Origin: Candidatus Dormiibacterota bacterium
GTDB lineage: Bacteria > Chloroflexota > Dormibacteria > Aeolococcales > Aeolococcaceae
NCBI GenBank assembly: GCA_019236085.1
Contig: JAFAJR010000326.1
Coordinates: forward strand, 1 to 9,460
Reading direction: 5' to 3'
Length of the DNA stretch: 9,460 bases
In this document: positions 1 through 6,241 of the stretch, one piece after another
How the letters are laid out: each line of letters opens with the position of its first letter
Numbering within the stretch: the first letter of the stretch is position 1
Made by a program: the position numbers and the translations under genes
The notes under the pieces: model-generated
The model's input: the letters and a program-made list of their open reading frames with translations, nothing else
What the model was told of the DNA's origin: nothing
Databases searched by the model: none

Positions 1-1182
1 AACATCGGCCGCCAGCGCGCTCGCACGACGACGACCCTGCTGGCCCTGTTCGTGGGCATCTTCACCATCGGGCTGATCCTGGTGCTGGGCCAGGACATCT
101 CGACCGAGCTCAGCAACGCCTTCGGCAACCTGGCCACCTACAACGTCTTCGTCGTGGCCTCGCCCGCTGACTCGGCCCGGGCGTCGAGCGCCACGCAGCA
201 GCTGCCCGGGCTTGAGGGCCGCCAGGTCACGGAGGACATCGGGGTGCGACCCGATACGGTCCGCGGGGTGCCGGTGGCGACGCTGCTCGGGCCGCAGCAA
301 CCGGGCAAACCCCGGGGCGAGAGTTTCCAGGTGTTCTCGCTGGCCGGGGTCGAGGGCTACGACCTGGCGTCGGGCGCGCTGCCCAGCCTCACGGCACAGC
401 CGGGCCGCATGCTCTCGGCGGCCGACGCGGGCAGCGACAACGTGATAGTCCCCGCCTCGCTGCGGACGGGCAAGCTGGCGGTGCGCCTCGGCGACCCCAT
501 CACCGTGACCAACACGCTGAGCGGCCGCAGCGTGACCCTCGACGTCGTCGGCTTCTACACCCCGGCCAAGCGCACCGGCAGCGGACTGTCATTGACGATC
601 GTCTTCGAGCCCATCCTGGCCGACCGAAGCGTCATCACCCAGCTGGGCGACACCGGCACCTCCACGATCATCGCGCTCAAGCTCGACCCCACCCAGAAGC
701 TGCAGGCTCTGACGCAGCTGGAGACCGCCGACCCCGACGCCTCGGTGATCGACCTCACCGACCTGGGGGCGCTGGTGCAGCAGGTGCTGAGCAACCTGGT
801 GGACCTGCTCATCGGCATCGCCAGCCTGGCGCTGTTCGCCGGTGCTGTGATCATCGCCAACACCGTCGCTCTGGCGATGCTGGAGCGGCGGCGCGAGATC
901 GGCATCCTGAAGTCGACGGGCTACACCAGCCGCTCGGTGCTGGCTCAGGTGCTGGTGGAAAACGGCGTGGTCGGAGCAATCGGGGGCATCACCGGCATGC
1001 TGCTGGTCACCGCCGCCACTGCCCTGCTGGGCAGGTTCGCGCTGAAGACCTCGCTGGCCGTCGGTGCGCCCGTGGTCGTGGCGGTCATCGCAGGGGTCGT
1101 GCTGCTGACGATGGCCGTCGCCGCGCTGGTCGCCTGGGGACCCTCGAGGGTGCGACCCCTCGAGGTCCTCAGGTACGAATGA
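1..1182 (+). CDS. ABC transporter permease, FtsX/MacB type (3' part; 5' end outside window)
   Basis: The reading frame is open from the first base and ends at TGA 1180-1182, so about 393 C-terminal residues are present. Fragment residues 13-32 form a membrane segment right after a basic stretch (NIGRQRAR), as at the start of a permease module. Residues ~35-260 are a polar extracytoplasmic domain like the MacB periplasmic core. Three more membrane segments follow (about 268-293, 318-344 and 354-379). Between the first two of these lies ERRREIGILKSTG, the typical FtsX-family cytoplasmic loop, and the protein ends with the characteristic PLEVLRYE. Known permeases of this family work with an ATPase to export lipoproteins, lipids, peptides or drugs, or to act as mechanotransmitters. 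The substrate cannot be read here. The partner ATPase and the first half of a probable double-module permease would lie upstream. A GTG at 52 is internal, not the start. Confidence 0.9.
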   Translation, partial: NIGRQRARTTTTLLALFVGIFTIGLILVLGQDISTELSNAFGNLATYNVFVVASPADSARASSATQQLPGLEGRQVTEDIGVRPDTVRGVPVATLLGPQQPGKPRGESFQVFSLAGVEGYDLASGALPSLTAQPGRMLSAADAGSDNVIVPASLRTGKLAVRLGDPITVTNTLSGRSVTLDVVGFYTPAKRTGSGLSLTIVFEPILADRSVITQLGDTGTSTIIALKLDPTQKLQALTQLETADPDASVIDLTDLGALVQQVLSNLVDLLIGIASLALFAGAVIIANTVALAMLERRREIGILKSTGYTSRSVLAQVLVENGVVGAIGGITGMLLVTAATALLGRFALKTSLAVGAPVVVAVIAGVVLLTMAVAALVAWGPSRVRPLEVLRYE

Positions 1183-1206
1183 AGTCGACGCTCAGCCTGT
1201 GACGTA

Positions 1207-4062
1207 TCAGTTCGCGGCGACCGTCCTGAAGATGTCGTAGCCGTTGTAGTAGTACGGGATTCCCACGGCCGGCGCGCCGTCGAACGAGTGGATGCCGCCG
1301 AACCCGTCGATCACCCAGCCCTGGTCGGCGGTTCCGGGCTCGAGCACGAGGCTGCGGGCGATGTCCCAGCCCCTCCAGTACGCGTCGTCCGCGACGTACC
1401 GTGCGGCGCCGTACGCCTGGACGCCGCCGTAGCCGTCGAGCACGTAGCCGCCGTCGTCATTGGGGTCGAGCACGATGCTGCGCGCGATGTCCCAGTACTT
1501 CCAGTAGGGGCCGTTGGTGAAGGCACGCGGCAGAGCGGTGTTCACGTTGGAGAAGGGCTGGATGCCACCCCAGCCGTCGAGCACATAGCCGCCGGTGCCG
1601 GCCGAGTCCAGCACGATGCCACGGGCGATGTCCCAGTATTTCCAGTACGGCCCGTTGCGCACCGCGGGTGGTGGGCTGTTGGTGCCGGTCGCGAAGGGAT
1701 GGATGCCACCCCAGGCGTCGAGCACGTAACCGCCGCTGTCGTCAGGGAGCAGCACGATGCCGCGTGCCAGATCGAACGGGAAGCTCGGGTCGCCGGTCGC
1801 GGCCGGCGCGCCACCGAACGCGGTAACCGTGCCGTCTCCATCGACCGCGTAGCCACCAGCACCGGCGTGCCGCAGCGCCAGGCCGCGCCATGTCGGGGCG
1901 CCACTCAAGGTCGCCGCTGTGGTCGGATAGGTGCCCGGAGTCGGCGAGATGCTCCCGACGAGACCGTGCGAGTCCAGCTGGTCGAGGCTGCTGAACACCG
2001 AATACGACAGCTGGCTCTGCGTTATCGCCGAGCACGTGCCGCTGCCGCCGTTGCCGTGGCCGTCCGCCGGGTTGGCCACGGTCGAGGTGGCACTGCCTCC
2101 GGTGATCAGCGTGCCGCCGTAGTGCGACAGATCAGGGCTGCCGTACTGCGCGTCCCCGCTGAAGGTGTCCGTGGTTATGGTGGTGCCCGCGTTGGCGATC
2201 GTGTTGCCGAAGTTCCAGACGCAGGGGGTGCCGGTCGGCCGCAGGCCCGCGAGCCCGTAACCCGGTGTGTTCTCCAGCGTCCAGTAGGGATAGAAAGCGG
2301 CGCCCGTCGGCGGCACCTGACAACCGGCACCGCTTGTGGTGTCGCACAGCTGTTCCGACCCCGGGGCGTCGGTCTCGAACTGCAGGTTCGGATACAGGTT
2401 GCCGGCGTTGTCGAACGGCCCGATGTACTTGATGGTCCGCGGTGTGTTTCCGGTGCCGTCAGGCCAGTCGGCCTGGTACGACTGGCCGTCGTAGTCCAGG
2501 TCGCCGTTCTGGGTGGCGGTCTGCATGCACAGGTTCTGGCGCAGGTTGTAGACGTACATCGAGCTGCCGATCGTCACGGTGCGCGCCCCCTTGGGCAGGC
2601 AGTAGCCGTCGGAGAACTCGCAGAGGTTGCCGGCGGTCTCGCCGGGATTGTTGAAGTTGGGAACCGGACACGGTGCCTGGTCCTCCGTCTCGGACCCCGA
2701 GCACACGCCGAAGTTGACGTCGCTCGGGTTGACGTCGCACGGTCCTTCCCCCGTGGTCGGACTGGGGCCGGTGCGGCCCTCGTTGGCCTCCATGGCACCG
2801 TCGCAGGTCTGGTAGTCGGTGGGGTCACTGAAGTTGTTGTGGTCGGCGTACGTGAAGCTCACCGGGACCAGGTTGGCCAGCGAGGTGCACGCTTCGCCGT
2901 GGCCGATCTCCTGCTCCATGAGGACTCCACCCTCGAGAGCTGACCAGCCCACGGTGTTGACCGGGTTGGCGGTTGCGTACGAGGCATGGAAGTTGAACGC
3001 CGTGCCGTCGCATGTGTTCGGGTTGGTGTTGGCGAAGCCGTTCGCCGCGGAGGCGACCATGAAGCCGGTCTGTCCCGTGGTCAGGTCGGTGACCGAAGTC
3101 TTCAAGGCCGGCAGGCTGGAAACCGTCGATGTGTCTGTGATCGAGACCTTGATGGTGTCCCCAGGGTTCATGTACAGCGTGTCGGAGTTCGGCGTCTGGG
3201 TGAGCGCGTCCGCCAGCTGCGGGCTCGGCGGCCCGGTGGGAACGCCGTCGAGGGTCAGGAACGCGAAGTTGACCGGCTCGCCGCAGTGCGGGTTGGGATT
3301 GCACGTGGTGCTGGAGCCGGTGCCGGTGCATTCGAACGTCAGGCTGTCGATGTTGAGCGCCGAGCACCAGCGTGTCGAATCGCAGCTGGGCCCGTCGAGG
3401 AAGGGCGGGTACCCCGGCGCGTAGAACTGCAGCTCCATGAAGGCCGTGCCTGCGCTGTTGGCATTGTTGCTGTCGCTGTCAGCCGTGCAGTTGTCGGTCG
3501 TCAGCGTGGACGTCGTGGTGTTGTAGTTGGTGGGGTACGAGAGTGGGTCGCAGATGGCGAGCCCGAACCAGGGCGCGACGCTCAGCTCCGCGTAGTCGGC
3601 TACGGGCGTGCTGCTGCTGGTCGGCGCGGCCACCGGGTCGGTGGGCAGCTGCATGAAGTACGACATGGTGTTGCCGCTGTTCGCCGAGGCGGACGAGAAG
3701 CGCACGGTCGGCTCGTCGTGGCCCACGTAGTGCCCGTTGTCCTCGAAGCGCTTGCTGGCGTACTCGCCTGTCGGCTGCGGATTGATGGGGTCGGTGCAGC
3801 GCATGCGGAACCCCGGCGAGACGGGCTTGTACGTGTTCGACCATCCGTTGCAGTCGAGGTCGTTCTGGGGATTCGGCAGGATCGTCTGGCCGGCGTGATA
3901 GCCGGCGGCCGCTTGTGTCGCCACGCTGCCCGCTGTGGTCACAAGCGAAGCGGCAGCGACCGCAGCGGTTGCCAGCACCACGAGCGCACGGCTGGTAAGC
4001 CGGCCGGCTTGCAGGGCGCTGCGCCGCCGGCGCGCAGGACGGTTGGTTGCCGGATCCGACAT
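1207..4062 (-). CDS. Large secreted cysteine-rich protein with five C-terminal GGYVLDGxGGI repeats, function unknown
   Basis: I place the start at ATG 4062-4060 because a perfect AGGAGG lies 6 nt upstream. The frame stays open to 4173, but that extension has no ribosome site and would bury the signal peptide. The product is 951 residues. Residues 1-53 look like a Sec signal peptide with a long basic n-region (RRRR at 11-14), a hydrophobic core at about 26-48 and a likely cut near AAA/G53-54. Residues ~54-735 are rich in Asn, Thr, Gly and Pro and hold about 22 cysteines, which suggests disulfides and an exported fold. I recognise no named domain there. DLDYDGQSYQADWPDG is acidic and might bind metal, but this is only a guess. 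Residues 736-951 are five tandem repeats. There is no LPxTG or C-terminal membrane anchor, so the protein is probably released or bound through its repeats. It converges on the permease gene and diverges from hemE. It could be an adhesin, a structural exoprotein or an enzyme of an undescribed family. Confidence 0.85.
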   Translation of the reverse strand: MSDPATNRPARRRRSALQAGRLTSRALVVLATAAVAAASLVTTAGSVATQAAAGYHAGQTILPNPQNDLDCNGWSNTYKPVSPGFRMRCTDPINPQPTGEYASKRFEDNGHYVGHDEPTVRFSSASANSGNTMSYFMQLPTDPVAAPTSSSTPVADYAELSVAPWFGLAICDPLSYPTNYNTTTSTLTTDNCTADSDSNNANSAGTAFMELQFYAPGYPPFLDGPSCDSTRWCSALNIDSLTFECTGTGSSTTCNPNPHCGEPVNFAFLTLDGVPTGPPSPQLADALTQTPNSDTLYMNPGDTIKVSITDTSTVSSLPALKTSVTDLTTGQTGFMVASAANGFANTNPNTCDGTAFNFHASYATANPVNTVGWSALEGGVLMEQEIGHGEACTSLANLVPVSFTYADHNNFSDPTDYQTCDGAMEANEGRTGPSPTTGEGPCDVNPSDVNFGVCSGSETEDQAPCPVPNFNNPGETAGNLCEFSDGYCLPKGARTVTIGSSMYVYNLRQNLCMQTATQNGDLDYDGQSYQADWPDGTGNTPRTIKYIGPFDNAGNLYPNLQFETDAPGSEQLCDTTSGAGCQVPPTGAAFYPYWTLENTPGYGLAGLRPTGTPCVWNFGNTIANAGTTITTDTFSGDAQYGSPDLSHYGGTLITGGSATSTVANPADGHGNGGSGTCSAITQSQLSYSVFSSLDQLDSHGLVGSISPTPGTYPTTAATLSGAPTWRGLALRHAGAGGYAVDGDGTVTAFGGAPAATGDPSFPFDLARGIVLLPDDSGGYVLDAWGGIHPFATGTNSPPPAVRNGPYWKYWDIARGIVLDSAGTGGYVLDGWGGIQPFSNVNTALPRAFTNGPYWKYWDIARSIVLDPNDDGGYVLDGYGGVQAYGAARYVADDAYWRGWDIARSLVLEPGTADQGWVIDGFGGIHSFDGAPAVGIPYYYNGYDIFRTVAAN
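1210..1857 (-). repeat. Five tandem ~38-47-residue repeats at the C-terminus of the secreted protein
   Basis: Residues 736-951 divide into units of 41, 47, 47, 43 and 38 residues. Each unit begins GGY(V/A)(L/V)D(G/A)xGG(I/V)xxF or a close variant, and most carry YWxxWDIARxIVL later on. Units 2 and 3 are the closest pair, sharing NGPYWKYWDIAR. A degenerate half unit, WRGLALRHAGA, precedes the first repeat and matches the second half of the motif, so the array could close as a ring. The DNA also repeats: segments starting at about 1470 and 1611 are nearly identical at a spacing of 141 bp (47 codons), with a matching block around 1421, 1562 and 1702. The length and the aromatic/Gly pattern are compatible with a small beta-propeller or beta-solenoid, perhaps binding carbohydrate, but this is inference. 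Confidence 0.85.
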
Positions 4063-4068
4063 CGTGTT

Positions 4069-4074
4069 CCTCCT
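4069..4074 (-). promoter_or_regulatory. Ribosome binding site AGGAGG for the secreted protein
   Basis: On the minus strand the sequence reads AGGAGG, then six bases, then ATG at 4062-4060. This is a perfect Shine-Dalgarno match at good spacing. It decides the start 37 codons inside the longest open frame. Confidence 0.85.
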
Positions 4075-4095
4075 GCGGACCCTGCATGGGACGGT

Positions 4096-4110
4096 GCCGG
4101 CGGCGCCGGC
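4096..4110. repeat. Short GC inverted repeat in the leader of the secreted-protein gene
   Basis: GCCGGC at 4096-4101 and GCCGGC at 4105-4110 flank GGC, making a compact dyad 34 bp upstream of the minus-strand start. It may fold in the leader RNA or bind a regulator. In such GC-rich DNA it could also be chance. I saw no convincing -10 box for the minus-strand gene in this intergenic region. Confidence 0.35.
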
Positions 4111-4175
4111 TGGGGGATCGTCGCAGCGGGCCGCAGGCGATGATGCCACGGGCGTTCCAGGGCTGCACATCACCC

Positions 4176-4193
4176 GGCGGTCGTAGGACCGCC
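4176..4193. promoter_or_regulatory. Perfect 7-bp palindrome (possible operator) in the hemE promoter region
   Basis: GGCGGTC at 4176-4182 and GACCGCC at 4187-4193 are exact inverted copies separated by GTAG. The palindrome ends 6 bp before the -10 box of hemE and covers the place where a -35 element would sit. A dimeric regulator bound there would be expected to compete with RNA polymerase. It lies in the shared divergent region, so it could also affect the secreted-protein gene. No family-specific operator consensus is recognised. Confidence 0.45.
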
Positions 4194-4199
4194 ATTGGG

Positions 4200-4205
4200 T
4201 AGGCT
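4200..4205 (+). promoter_or_regulatory. -10 box TAGGCT of a probable leaderless hemE promoter
   Basis: TAGGCT fits the TANNNT -10 pattern of high-GC bacteria. It is followed by exactly six bases and then GTG at 4212, so transcription would be expected to begin at or next to the start codon. There is no good Shine-Dalgarno sequence before this GTG, which agrees with a leaderless mRNA. A recognisable -35 element is missing, and the palindrome 4176-4193 occupies that region. Confidence 0.6.
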
Positions 4206-4211
4206 CAGGCG

Positions 4212-5267
4212 GTGCCGACCACGATCGCCATGACCGGCGCCGAGCGGTTCCTCGCGGCCGCTGCCAGGCAGCCGGTCGACAGCACTCCTGTCTGGTTCAT
4301 GCGCCAGGCGGGCCGCTGCCTGGCCGGTTACCGCGAGCTGCGCGAGCGCTACGACATCCTGACGCTGACCAGGACGCCGGAGCTGTGCGCCCAGGTGACG
4401 CTGATGCCGGTGCAGGAGTTCGGAGTGGACGCAGCAGTCCTCTACGCCGACATCATGCTGCCGCTCTTCGGCATGGGCGTGCCCTTCAGCATCGACCCCG
4501 GCGTGGGGCCGATCGTCCATGAGCCGGTGCGCAGCGCCGCCGGCGTCGAGGGGCTCCAGGTGGTCGATCCTCGCGAGGCGACTCCCGACCTCTTCGAGGC
4601 GATCGGCCTGGTGCGGCGCGAGCTCGACGGACGAACCGCTGTGATCGGTTTCGCCGGCGGGCCGTTCACCGTCGCGTCGTATCTCATCGAGGGCAGGCCG
4701 ACCAAGGACTTCGCCCGCACCAAGGCGATCCTGTACGGCGAGCCTGCGCTCTGGCACCGGCTCATGGAGACGCTCACCGAGGTCACCGTCCGCTACCTCG
4801 GCGCCCAGGTCGACGCCGGTGTACAGGCGGTGCAGCTGTTCGATTCCTGGATGGGCGTGCTGAGTGTCGACGCGTACCGGCGCGCAGTGCTGCCGTACAG
4901 CGCGCGCATCCTGGCCTCGGTGGGGCGGCGCGGTGTGCCGTCGATCCACTTCGGCACCGTCACCGCCCACCTGCTCGAGGCCATCACCGAGGCAGGTGGC
5001 GACGTGATCAGCGTCGACTGGCGGCTGCCTCTCGACCAGGCATGGGCGCGCATCGGCGCGGGCCGCGGCATCCAGGGCAACCTCGAGCCGGCGGCGCTGC
5101 TGGGCAGCTTCGAGGTCGCCGCCGCCGAGGCCCGCGACGTGCTGCACAGCGCCGCCGGTCGGCCGGGTCACATCTTCAACCTGGGGCACGGCGTGCTTCC
5201 AGAAACACCCAGCGACCATCTGCGCCGCCTGGTAGAGCTGGTGCACGAGGAGACGGCGCGACAGTGA
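4212..5267 (+). CDS. hemE: Uroporphyrinogen decarboxylase (HemE)
   Basis: HemE is a cytosolic, cofactor-free enzyme that removes the four acetate carboxyl groups of uroporphyrinogen III to give coproporphyrinogen III. The product is 351 residues, the usual family length. Both family signatures are visible: PVWFMRQAGR at 26-35 and GFAGGPFTVASYLIEG at 146-161. The substrate-binding Asp is D80 (YADIMLPL), the conserved Tyr is Y157 and the C-terminal His is H326 (FNLGHGV). The motif after the first signature is usually AGRYLPEYR and here reads AGRCLAGYR, so Tyr is replaced by Cys at 36. I chose GTG 4212 because TAGGCT lies six bases upstream. ATG 4230 (MTGAERFL) is the alternative and would cost only six residues. 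The stop codon overlaps the start of hemH, so the two genes are very probably co-transcribed and translationally coupled. Confidence 0.95.
   Translation: MPTTIAMTGAERFLAAAARQPVDSTPVWFMRQAGRCLAGYRELRERYDILTLTRTPELCAQVTLMPVQEFGVDAAVLYADIMLPLFGMGVPFSIDPGVGPIVHEPVRSAAGVEGLQVVDPREATPDLFEAIGLVRRELDGRTAVIGFAGGPFTVASYLIEGRPTKDFARTKAILYGEPALWHRLMETLTEVTVRYLGAQVDAGVQAVQLFDSWMGVLSVDAYRRAVLPYSARILASVGRRGVPSIHFGTVTAHLLEAITEAGGDVISVDWRLPLDQAWARIGAGRGIQGNLEPAALLGSFEVAAAEARDVLHSAAGRPGHIFNLGHGVLPETPSDHLRRLVELVHEETARQ
5247..5253 (+). promoter_or_regulatory. Ribosome binding site GAGGAGA for hemH inside the end of hemE
   Basis: GAGGAGA ends 10 nt before the hemH GTG at 5264 and lies within the last codons of hemE. 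It supports the start that overlaps the hemE stop (GTGA at 5264-5267) over the longer open frame reaching back to 5042. Confidence 0.7.
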
Positions 5268-6193
5268 CCGGGGTGCTGCTGATGACCTTCGGCACGGCGA
5301 CCACCTCCGCCGGCGTGCGGGACTACCTGGCGTCGGTGCGCGGAGGCCGGCATGCGCAGGACGACGTGGTGCTGGAGTTCGAACGGCGCTACGACGCTGT
5401 CGGGCGCTCGCCGCTGCTGGAGATCACACTGGCGCAGGCGGCTGGGTTGGAGGACGCGCTCAACGCTGCCCACGGCCCAGGCAGCTTCGCCGTGACTGCG
5501 GGCATGCTGCACTCCGAACCGCGCATCCACTCCGCTGCGACCGAGCTGGTGGGCCGCGGTGCTTCGCGCATCGCCGGCGTGGTGCTGGCTCCGCAGTACT
5601 CCTCGCTCATCCTCTCCGGGTACGAGCGAGCCGTCGCCGCATTCCGTGGCGCGCATCCAGACGTGGAGATCAGCGTCGCCGGACCGTGGCACATGCTGCC
5701 GGAATGGACGGGCTGCCTCGCCGAGCGGGTCGACGCAGCACTGCTCGCGCTCCCGGAGTCGCAGCGGAACACCATTCCCGTGGTCTTCACGGCGCACAGC
5801 TTGCCGCGGGCAGTTGTAGAGCGAGATCCCGGATACATCGAGCAGCTGCGTACAACAGCAACAGCCGTCGCGCATCGCTGCGACCTCGACGCTTCACGCT
5901 GGGTGTTCGCATATCAGAGCGCCGGCCACACGCCCGAGGAATGGTTGCGGCCCGATGTGAAAGAGCTGTTGCCCGCCTTGCGGGCTGAGGGACACGATGC
6001 TGTGTTGGTGGCGCCAGTGCAGTTCGTCGCCGACCACCTGGAGATCCTGTACGACCTGGACGTCGCCGCCGCAGACGAGGCGCGGACCTTTGGCGTGCAT
6101 ATGCACCGCATCGCCATGCCCAATGCGACGCCGGCCTTCATCGCGGCGCTCACCGCGGTGGTCGAGCGCGAGCTCAGCGCTGCATACAGGTAG
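5264..6193 (+). CDS. hemH: Ferrochelatase, probably coproporphyrin III ferrochelatase (HemH/CpfC)
   Basis: This enzyme inserts Fe2+ into a porphyrin, coproporphyrin III in the monoderm pathway and protoporphyrin IX in the classical one. The product is 309 residues and aligns by eye along its whole length with Bacillus subtilis HemH: GVLLMTFGT at the start, YDAVGRSPLLEIT, VLAPQYSS, FTAHSLP, YQSAGHTPEEWLRPDV, APVQFVADHLEILYD and a terminal MPNATPAFI. The catalytic His is H178 and the acidic partner is E260, close to His183 and Glu264 of B. subtilis. The position of B. subtilis Tyr13 is Phe9 here. There are only two cysteines, so the [2Fe-2S] cluster of many actinobacterial ferrochelatases is absent. 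The GTG start overlaps the hemE stop by 4 nt. CgoX/HemY and HemQ, needed before and after this step in the coproporphyrin route, are not in the window, so assignment to that route rests on similarity alone. Confidence 0.92.
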   Translation: MTGVLLMTFGTATTSAGVRDYLASVRGGRHAQDDVVLEFERRYDAVGRSPLLEITLAQAAGLEDALNAAHGPGSFAVTAGMLHSEPRIHSAATELVGRGASRIAGVVLAPQYSSLILSGYERAVAAFRGAHPDVEISVAGPWHMLPEWTGCLAERVDAALLALPESQRNTIPVVFTAHSLPRAVVERDPGYIEQLRTTATAVAHRCDLDASRWVFAYQSAGHTPEEWLRPDVKELLPALRAEGHDAVLVAPVQFVADHLEILYDLDVAAADEARTFGVHMHRIAMPNATPAFIAALTAVVERELSAAYR

Positions 6194-6209
6194 CGCTTCC
6201 GGCGCCCGA

Positions 6210-6215
6210 TATACT
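6210..6215 (+). promoter_or_regulatory. Possible -10 box TATACT before the MMPL gene
   Basis: TATACT is close to the TATAAT consensus and stands out as an AT-rich spot in the 48-bp gap between hemH and the transporter. It would give a leader of roughly 20 nt. No clear -35 is seen 17 bp upstream. The transporter may therefore be expressed separately from hemE-hemH, although read-through is equally possible because no terminator is visible in the gap. Confidence 0.4.
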
Positions 6216-6241
6216 CGGCGCAACGTGGGCTGCATGACGCC

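Noticed and set aside
1183..1206. Terminator between the convergent permease and secreted-protein genes
   Set aside because: The 24-bp gap has no inverted repeat or T-run that I can see.
1288..2943. A 551-codon open frame on the plus strand opposite the secreted-protein gene
   Set aside because: Long antisense frames are common in GC-rich coding DNA. Its translation is low-complexity, rich in Val, Gly, Ala and Arg, and has no recognisable motif. The minus-strand gene has a perfect ribosome site, a signal peptide and repeats.
4063..4173. N-terminal extension of the secreted protein to the upstream ATG
   Set aside because: It would add 37 residues before a good signal peptide, with no ribosome site, whereas AGGAGG lies at ideal spacing before ATG 4062.
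4170..5246. A 358-codon open frame on the minus strand opposite hemE
   Set aside because: It mirrors hemE codons, has no recognisable motif, and hemE is certain from its two signatures and active-site residues.
5042..5263. Longer ferrochelatase starting inside hemE
   Set aside because: The extra 74 residues are an out-of-frame reading of hemE. Similarity to ferrochelatases begins at VTGVLLMTFG, just after a GAGGAGA site.
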